Shown here: in pieces, positions 1 to 4,622 of the stretch
How positions within the stretch are numbered: the first letter of the stretch is position 1
Layout: each line of letters opens with the position of its first letter
Source of the DNA: an uncultured Spirochaetaceae bacterium
Lineage (GTDB): Bacteria; Spirochaetota; Spirochaetia; Sphaerochaetales; Sphaerochaetaceae
Assembly (NCBI GenBank): GCA_947630635.1
Contig: CANRIJ010000023.1
Span: 1 to 15,255, forward strand
DNA: 15,255 bases
Reading direction: 5' to 3'
The notes under the pieces: model-generated
What the model was told of the DNA's origin: nothing
The model's database searches: none
What the model saw: the letters and a program-made list of their open reading frames with translations, nothing else
Position numbers and translations under genes: made by a program

Positions 1-543
1 AGAGCCGGTTCAACATCAGATGGGACATCTGCTGTCACCTCTGTTGGCAAGATCGCATCTACTTCTGATGGACTTGCTATGTACTTCAGACCAGTTGATG
101 CCGGAATGAATTTTGAGATCTCTGGAGATATTACAGTCTTGCAGGCAGCTGCAAACAATCAGGTTGCCTTTGGTGCGATTGTCTCTGATATGGTCAAAAT
201 CGATACCTACGTCGGCGAGTACTATAGCTATGTTGCAGCATCTCCTCTGAGGCTTGCAAGGGCAGCAGATACCGATTCCTCAACTGGAGCAAATTCTGGC
301 TATGCAAGAATTGACGGAGTTCTGACCTATGGACCAGAGAATATCCTTGAGAAGGTCAATCCTGGTGACAAATTCTCAGTTTCTATAAAGAAGGTTGGAA
401 ACAAATTTACAACCAGTGTAAATGGAACGGAGGCTACATTTACTCTTGATATGGCTGGAACTGTATATGCTGGATTCTTTGTATCACGCTGCGCAGAGAT
501 CAACGTTGATAATATAAAGTTCAATAACGAAGTCACTGAATAG
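1..543 (+). CDS. Secreted protein, C-terminal part (concanavalin-like module), 5' end outside window
   Basis: The reading frame is open from base 1 and ends at TAG 541-543, giving 180 visible residues; the real start lies upstream. No catalytic motif is visible. The visible part is a beta-rich Asp/Gly/Ser/Ala-rich domain resembling residues of about 250-455 in the PL9 pectate lyase at 4623-7505. Two matching blocks are GKIASTSDGLAMYFRPVD here against GKFTTFHDGVSYYYTVID there, and YAGFFVSRCAEINVDNIKF here against YVGFAVARGCNVTVSDVEF there. The second block is a typical last strand of a concanavalin/LamG-like sandwich. Here the module ends the protein, whereas in the PL9 enzyme it is internal. 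By inference the missing N-terminus is a signal peptide plus a carbohydrate-active domain, possibly another pectin lyase. The module assignment is fairly sure; the enzyme type is unknown. Confidence 0.75.
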   Translation, partial: RAGSTSDGTSAVTSVGKIASTSDGLAMYFRPVDAGMNFEISGDITVLQAAANNQVAFGAIVSDMVKIDTYVGEYYSYVAASPLRLARAADTDSSTGANSGYARIDGVLTYGPENILEKVNPGDKFSVSIKKVGNKFTTSVNGTEATFTLDMAGTVYAGFFVSRCAEINVDNIKFNNEVTE

Positions 544-558
544 AGTGAGCTAAGCTAT

Positions 559-588
559 AGAGGGGTGCTTATGCACCCCTCTTTTTTT
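559..588 (+). terminator. Rho-independent terminator
   Basis: A perfect 10-bp stem, AGAGGGGTGC (559-568) and GCACCCCTCT (573-582), closes a TTAT loop and is followed directly by six further Ts. It lies 15 bases after the stop codon of the preceding partial gene. The A-run needed for termination on the opposite strand is on the wrong side, so it is probably one-directional. Confidence 0.93.
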
Positions 589-598
589 AAGTAAACGT

Positions 599-1019
599 CT
601 ATTTATCAAGGTAGGGAATTTTGAAGACTGCCTTACTGTTAATGCCGTCCGTTACCTTTATGCCGGGTTTATAAGCCTCAAGTGGAAGGCAGATGACGAT
701 TTCCCTCTTTTAAGGGGTACTTTTCGTCAGGCTCTGCTTTTATTTCGGCAGAGTCACTCCCATTATCCACAGAATCCGGGTCTCCCTTCATAAGTGAGCG
801 CTTTCGCTTCTCGATGCCCTTTAGATTGCCTCTATGCTTAGGTGTATTCTCTAGTATTCGTAGATGCTATTCTTACTTCTTTTGTGGTTACCCTTGAATA
901 TTGTATTTTATCCTAATGCTCTCTTAAGTGCTCTCCAAGCGGGAAATCTGAAAGCTCTCCCCTCTCTATGAGTCTATAATCTCACCAAACTCTGGATTGA
1001 TGATATATATCTTTTGAGA
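599..1019 (-). pseudogene. Candidate decayed gene, multiply frameshifted; otherwise a gene-free stretch
   Basis: The 450 bases between the terminator at 588 and the stop of the nanA-like gene hold no intact gene. On the minus strand the translation reads plausibly but in pieces. A piece containing IINPEFGEIIDS runs into a stop at 968-966. The next frame, with RAFRFPAWRALKRALG, has a TAA at 910-908, continues as NTIFKGNHKRSKNSIYEY and stops at 853-851. A third frame runs 866-678 and is basic, then acidic around DSAEIKAEPDEKYPLK. A fourth, 709-599, is REIVICLPLEAYKPG to IPYLDK and a stop. The pieces abut or overlap in order, as expected of a gene with several indels. I do not recognise the family. 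CT-rich DNA gives Arg/Glu/Lys-rich translations by composition alone, so this could also be plain noncoding sequence. Confidence 0.35.
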
Positions 1020-1041
1020 TTCTCAGTTTTTGTTAAGATGA

Positions 1042-1953
1042 TTACTTAGACCACTTACCAATTGCTCTGTCTATCAGCTCTGCCGCTTCTCTCACAATTA
1101 CCATGTCGGTGCTCTCAAGAGGCATGAGAGGCGCTCTGACAGAGCCGCAGTCTATGTTCTCTCTGAGTCTCAAGATCTCTTTTAAGACTGCGTAGAGACT
1201 TCCCCTTGCACTCGCTAAAGTGAAGATTATCTTATTAATGTCCTTTTGTATTTCAGGAAGGCTCTCTGTTTTCCCCTCTTTAAATAGATCATATGCCTTT
1301 AGGTAGAGTTCTGGCATAACGGCATATGTGCCTCCAATTCCGCCTGTTGCACCCATAGCAAGGCCTGCCACAAACTGCTCATCCGGTCCATTGAAGACAA
1401 TAGTCTTATTTCCTCCGATCTCATGAAAGATCTCAATATCCATAGATGGCAGGGAGGAGTTTTTTACTCCTAGGACATTGGGATTCTTACGCATTTCCTT
1501 AAAAAGGCCCTTGGTTAGTGTGACCCCAGCAAGCTGAGGTATGTTGTATACGAAAAATGGGGTGTTTGGGGCAGCTGAGGAGATATCATTCCAGTATTTT
1601 GCGATTGCATTCTCTGGAAGCTTGAAGTAAATAGGGGGAATTGCAGAGATGGCATCTACTTTAAGGGACTCAGCATGCATGGCGAGTTCCATGCTGTCTT
1701 TTGTGTTATTTGATGCAACATGGCTAATTATCGTCAGTTTCCCATAAGCCTCATCCATGACCCATTCCAGTATTCTCTTTCTCTCATCAACGCTTTGGTA
1801 GATGCACTCTCCAGAGGATCCGCATATATAGAGGCCATTTACGCCCTTATCTATCAAATGCCTTGTAAGGGCTCTTGTTCCCCTTTCCGATACTTCTCCC
1901 TCTTTGTCGTAGGACGCATAAAAGGCGGGGAAAACGCCTTCGAATTTCTTCAT
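1042..1953 (-). CDS. nanA: N-acetylneuraminate lyase-like protein (DapA/NanA aldolase family)
   Basis: Predicted cytoplasmic (beta/alpha)8 class I aldolase of 303 residues, full length for the family. Visible landmarks: GSSGE at 45-49 (carboxylate-binding loop), Tyr136 in VYNIP, Schiff-base Lys164 in GVKNSS, and NGPDE at 188-192 followed by the glycine-rich GATGGIGGTY. Tyr136 and Lys164 match the spacing of the NanA catalytic pair. The ECIYQSVDERK block after GSSGE and the NGPDEQF block look more like N-acetylneuraminate lyases than lysine-biosynthetic dihydrodipicolinate synthases, so the likely reaction is cleavage of sialic acid to N-acetylmannosamine and pyruvate. The start is ATG 1951-1953 with AGGAGA six bases upstream. 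It is the last gene of the metK operon, 64 bases after the SGNH hydrolase. No nanE, nanK or sialic-acid transporter is in the window, so the substrate remains an inference; another 2-keto-acid aldolase is possible. Confidence 0.8.
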   Translation of the reverse strand: MKKFEGVFPAFYASYDKEGEVSERGTRALTRHLIDKGVNGLYICGSSGECIYQSVDERKRILEWVMDEAYGKLTIISHVASNNTKDSMELAMHAESLKVDAISAIPPIYFKLPENAIAKYWNDISSAAPNTPFFVYNIPQLAGVTLTKGLFKEMRKNPNVLGVKNSSLPSMDIEIFHEIGGNKTIVFNGPDEQFVAGLAMGATGGIGGTYAVMPELYLKAYDLFKEGKTESLPEIQKDINKIIFTLASARGSLYAVLKEILRLRENIDCGSVRAPLMPLESTDMVIVREAAELIDRAIGKWSK

Positions 1954-2017
1954 GATTTCTCCTAACTACAGTAAATCACGAAAAGAAGACTCGGTAAATA
2001 AACGAAGAGAGTAGGGC

Positions 2018-2656
2018 TTAGTCTTTTAGGATATCTGGTATTAAGAGAGATAGTTTTTCCGCAAGCGCCCTATGCGCCTTCTCGTCCATATGAATGTCAT
2101 CAGAGCCGGCTTTGCATACGTTAGCCGCATCCAAAAAGTAGGCGCCGGTTCTCTTTGCCTCTCTTTCATAGTATTTGGAGAACTCCAGCGATTTATAGTA
2201 GCTCTCTTTTGTGAATGTTGTGCACTTATCAATCTCCTCGACTCTCTCGCCAAGGGTGATGGGTGATATCAAAAGCACCTTTGGCCTCTTGTAGCCATCA
2301 GTCCAAACGTAGTTATTTACCTCTTCAACACATTTGCCGGCTCCGAGGGCTATTGTTTTGGCATTTGCAGAGAATAGACACTTTAGGTCATTTGTTCCTA
2401 GCATTATTATCACCAGGTCAAGCGGCTGATGTGCATGGAGTGTTATGGGAAGTGATTTTCTGCCATTTCTTCCATCATAGAATGGGTCGTCAAAGCTTGT
2501 AGTTCTCCCTCCAAGACCCTCTTCGATTATGTGATACTCTCCTCCAAGAAGAGCCTGCAGTCTGCCGGGCCACCTGACCATGAGGGGATATCTCTGGTAG
2601 GTATCGGGGTTGCATCCATATGTATTTGAGTCGCCATAGCAGAGAATGTTCTTCAT
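2018..2656 (-). CDS. SGNH/GDSL-family hydrolase (arylesterase/acyltransferase-like)
   Basis: A 212-residue SGNH hydrolase without a signal peptide, so predicted cytoplasmic. The conserved blocks are all present: GDSNTYG with nucleophile Ser10, EEGLGGRTT around residues 45-53, GTND at 87-90, and the catalytic Asp186-x-x-His189 in DDIHMDEKAH. The pattern (GDSN, VRWPGRL, EEGLGGRTT, DLVIIMLGTND) resembles the small arylesterase/acyltransferase branch typified by the Mycobacterium smegmatis acyltransferase. It begins four bases after the metK stop codon with no good Shine-Dalgarno sequence, so it is probably translated by coupling to metK. Because the next gene encodes a sialic-acid-lyase-like aldolase, a role in removing O-acetyl groups from sialic acids or other sugars is attractive but unproven. 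The hydrolase family is certain; the substrate is not known. Confidence 0.88.
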   Translation of the reverse strand: MKNILCYGDSNTYGCNPDTYQRYPLMVRWPGRLQALLGGEYHIIEEGLGGRTTSFDDPFYDGRNGRKSLPITLHAHQPLDLVIIMLGTNDLKCLFSANAKTIALGAGKCVEEVNNYVWTDGYKRPKVLLISPITLGERVEEIDKCTTFTKESYYKSLEFSKYYEREAKRTGAYFLDAANVCKAGSDDIHMDEKAHRALAEKLSLLIPDILKD

Positions 2657-2660
2657 CTTA

Positions 2661-3818
2661 TTACTCTATCATCTTCTTGAGCTCATTGAGAGCATTCTCA
2701 TCTATCTTTTCCCATGGATACTCCTTTTTCCCGAAGTGTCCCTCTCTTGCTGTCTTCTCAAAGATAGGCTTTCTCAAATCAAAGCGCTTGATCATCTCAA
2801 GAGGCCTCAGATCCCAGTGCTTTTTTATCCAGCTAATGAGTCTCTCGTCATCGATTTTTGCCGATCCAAAGGTCTTTACATGGATTGATACGGGCTCGGC
2901 AACGCCAATTGCGTATGCAAGCTGCACCTCTGCTTCATCTGCAGCTTTAGATGCGACAATGGTCTTTGCTATGTTTCTAGCTGCATAGGCTGCCGTCCTA
3001 TCTACTTTGGTTGCGTCCTTTCCGCTGAATGCGCCACCTCCATGATGAGCATAGCCGCCATAGGTATCGACTATGATCTTCCTGCCTGTTAGGCCTGTAT
3101 CGGCATTTGGGCCTCCCTCTATGAAGAGTCCTGTGGGATTGATGAGGAATTTCGTGTTTTCATCAATCATTTCTTCTGGCAGGGCTTTTAGAATTACCTC
3201 TCTTTTTAGATCTCTTCTAAGGCTATCAAGGTCATTTACCTCATCGTGCTGTGCCGATAGAACCACGGTGTCTATCCTCTTTGCCTTGTGATCGTGGTAT
3301 TCGATTGTGACTTGCGCTTTCCCGTCGGGTCTTAAAAAGGGGAGTATGCCCTTCTCTCTGACCTCTGTGAGTCTATTTGTGAGTTTTCTGGCATACTCAA
3401 GAGCGAGAGGCATATATTCCTCTCCCTCGGAGTTTGCATACCCAAACATCATTCCCTGGTCTCCAGCTCCAAGCTCCTCCGGCTCATCGGATGCGCTATT
3501 GACTCCAAGGGCAATATCAGGTGACTGCTCTCTGAAGGAGTAGGTTATCTTTGCCTTGTCGCTGAAGCCATACTCGTCCTTTGTGTATCCAATAGACTTG
3601 ATGATATCTCTTGCGACCTTCTCATAGTCTATCTTTGCCTTTGTTGTGATCTCGCCCATCATATGGACGCTATCTGGGTATGCGATTGTCTCACAAGCGC
3701 ATCTTGATAATGGGTCTTCTTTTAATAGTGCATCGAGTATTCCATCAGAGATCTGGTCGCAGATCTTATCTGGGTGTCCTTTTGTAACTGATTCTGATGT
3801 AAAGAAGGTCTTTTTCAT
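2661..3818 (-). CDS. metK: S-adenosylmethionine synthetase
   Basis: Makes S-adenosylmethionine from methionine and ATP in the cytoplasm. At 385 residues it has the normal length and the usual three repeated domains. Diagnostic motifs: GHPDK at 14-18 near the N-terminus, the signature GAGDQG at 117-122, and the glycine-rich phosphate-binding GGGAFSGKD at 260-268. Start ATG 3816-3818 is preceded by AAAGGAG with five bases of spacing. That Shine-Dalgarno lies entirely in one arm of a 10-bp hairpin, next to a SAM-I-type aptamer, so translation is predicted to fall when SAM is plentiful. It is the first gene of an operon with an SGNH hydrolase (4-base gap) and a NanA-like lyase. All key motifs are intact. 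Confidence 0.98.
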   Translation of the reverse strand: MKKTFFTSESVTKGHPDKICDQISDGILDALLKEDPLSRCACETIAYPDSVHMMGEITTKAKIDYEKVARDIIKSIGYTKDEYGFSDKAKITYSFREQSPDIALGVNSASDEPEELGAGDQGMMFGYANSEGEEYMPLALEYARKLTNRLTEVREKGILPFLRPDGKAQVTIEYHDHKAKRIDTVVLSAQHDEVNDLDSLRRDLKREVILKALPEEMIDENTKFLINPTGLFIEGGPNADTGLTGRKIIVDTYGGYAHHGGGAFSGKDATKVDRTAAYAARNIAKTIVASKAADEAEVQLAYAIGVAEPVSIHVKTFGSAKIDDERLISWIKKHWDLRPLEMIKRFDLRKPIFEKTAREGHFGKKEYPWEKIDENALNELKKMIE

Positions 3819-3820
3819 CT

Positions 3821-3850
3821 AAGCTCCTTTGTCCAAAAAGAAAGGAGCTT
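3821..3850 (-). promoter_or_regulatory. metK ribosome-binding-site sequestering hairpin
   Basis: On the minus strand AAGCTCCTTT (3850-3841) pairs perfectly over 10 bp with AAAGGAGCTT (3830-3821) around a 10-base loop. The 3' arm contains the metK Shine-Dalgarno AAAGGAG. No U-run follows, so this is not a terminator; it fits control of translation initiation. It begins two bases after the aptamer's closing stem P1. Confidence 0.85.
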
Positions 3851-3852
3851 GG

Positions 3853-3934
3853 TCCATCATTCAAGCATTAGCACCTTGCATCTTGCAGGTTGCTGTGAGG
3901 TCATAAGGCTTGTCCCTAGCTCACTCTCTATGGA
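3853..3934 (-). promoter_or_regulatory. SAM-I-clan riboswitch aptamer, compact form without P4
   Basis: All elements are read on the minus strand. P1 is UCCAU (3934-3930) with AUGGA (3857-3853). J1/2 is AGAGA. P2a is GUGAG (3924-3920) with CUCAC (3899-3895), interrupted by a kink-turn-like asymmetry with UUAUGA on the 3' side. P2b is AGG with CCU around loop GACAAG, inside the typical AGGGAC..GCC core. P3 is GCAACCUGCA (3893-3884) with UGCAAGGUGC (3880-3871), followed by UAA. The loop CAAG pairs with CUUG after P3, matching the SAM-I pseudoknot in place (usually CUGG with CCAG). The sequence then runs straight into GAAUGAUGGA, leaving no room for the usual P4 hairpin. From memory, the SAM-IV and SAM-I/IV variant classes also lack P4, so it may belong there. 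It precedes metK, the expected target. Confidence 0.85.
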
Positions 3935-3943
3935 TTGAGTGAG

Positions 3944-3972
3944 ATTATGGTTGTCCTATGTGATTAAGTCAA
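3944..3972 (-). promoter_or_regulatory. Sigma-70-type promoter of the metK operon
   Basis: Minus-strand -35 TTGACT (3972-3967), 17-base spacer, -10 CATAAT (3949-3944). The predicted transcription start is at about 3937-3936, two to three bases before the first base of riboswitch stem P1. The agreement between promoter position and aptamer boundary supports both calls. Confidence 0.75.
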
Positions 3973-4069
3973 TATCTTTTAAAAAACATATAGTCTCCTC
4001 AATAATGCAAAAATTACACTCAATTAACTTTGATGGCTGGAATACAATGTTAAAAGTGGAGGATTTGAC

Positions 4070-4567
4070 ATGAAGAGAATTGTTTTTGTAGTTCTATCCG
4101 CATTATTGGCAGTGAGCACTCTCAATGCTGCTGCTTACATGAATGCAAATGACCTAGAGCCAGGCAGAATCACATCTGAAGTTACATATGAAGATGATGT
4201 CAGACTAGTTGGAACAGATAGCAAGCATATGACTGTTGAAGAGATGCAGGATGCACAAGAGGCCCCTGATGGAGAGATCTTCAATAACAGAATCAAACTT
4301 GAAGGCTCTGGCAATGTAAATCAGAGAGTTGTTAAGTTCCCGGCAAATGAAGGTGAAGTGCTTGTTCTTTATGCCCATTCTTCAGGAGATGCAGTAAGAA
4401 CTCTCGCTCTTGTGAATCTTGATACCGGAGCTGAGGTTGCTGCAATCAATGTTCCTATGAAGAACGACCCGGTTGGAATTTCAGAGACTGAGATCCCATC
4501 AGATGGAGACTATGCTCTCTATTCGAAGGGTTCTGGAATCAATATCTACTGCTTAATCTGCGAGTAG
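4070..4567 (+). CDS. Small secreted beta-sandwich protein, putative pectin-enzyme-associated binding module
   Basis: A 165-residue protein with a clear Sec signal peptide (MKR, hydrophobic stretch, cleavage after about LNAAA, residues 18-22). The mature part has no catalytic motif I recognise. Its pattern of alternating strands, with the core RTLALVNLDTGAEVAAINVP followed by a region ending YALYSKGSGINIYCLIC, resembles the beta-sandwich modules appended to bacterial pectate lyases. Such modules usually sit beside a catalytic domain, so a stand-alone copy is unusual. The start has a good GGAGG eight bases upstream of ATG 4070. It lies 55 bases before the PL9 pectate lyase gene on the same strand, with a small hairpin between, suggesting joint expression. 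A binding or adhesion role for pectin fragments is inferred, not shown. Confidence 0.7.
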   Translation: MKRIVFVVLSALLAVSTLNAAAYMNANDLEPGRITSEVTYEDDVRLVGTDSKHMTVEEMQDAQEAPDGEIFNNRIKLEGSGNVNQRVVKFPANEGEVLVLYAHSSGDAVRTLALVNLDTGAEVAAINVPMKNDPVGISETEIPSDGDYALYSKGSGINIYCLICE

Positions 4568-4587
4568 GCGATTTGACTTTTACTTAT

Positions 4588-4608
4588 AGCCGGCTGAGTC
4601 CGGCTTTT
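4588..4608 (+). terminator. Weak intrinsic terminator or attenuator between the two secreted genes
   Basis: AGCCGG (4588-4593) pairs with CCGGCT (4600-4605) around a six-base loop and is followed by a short TTTT before C. The U-tract is short and the next start codon is only 14 bases on, so partial termination (a dosage step between the small protein and the large enzyme) or 3'-end stabilisation is likely. Confidence 0.5.
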
Positions 4609-4622
4609 CATTTGGAGTAATT

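Noticed and set aside
704..716. Programmed +1 frameshift at CCTTAAAAG in the 599-1019 stretch
   Set aside because: Several other stops and frame breaks lie upstream in the same candidate gene, and there is no recognised shift signal, so decay is the simpler reading.
1042..1953. Annotating the aldolase as dapA for lysine synthesis
   Set aside because: The ECIYQSVDERK block and the NGPDE region fit the NanA branch better, and the neighbouring gene is an esterase rather than a lysine-pathway gene.
3920..3943. Strong 7-bp hairpin CTCACTC/GAGTGAG at the start of the metK leader
   Set aside because: Its 5' arm lies between the -10 box and the predicted transcription start, so it is probably not in the RNA, and it would destroy P2a of the aptamer.
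3854..3950. P1 of the riboswitch formed by CCATAAT and ATGATGG
   Set aside because: The 5' strand coincides with the -10 box and contains a mismatch. UCCAU/AUGGA gives a P1 with the correct J1/2 (AGAGA) and lies inside the transcript.
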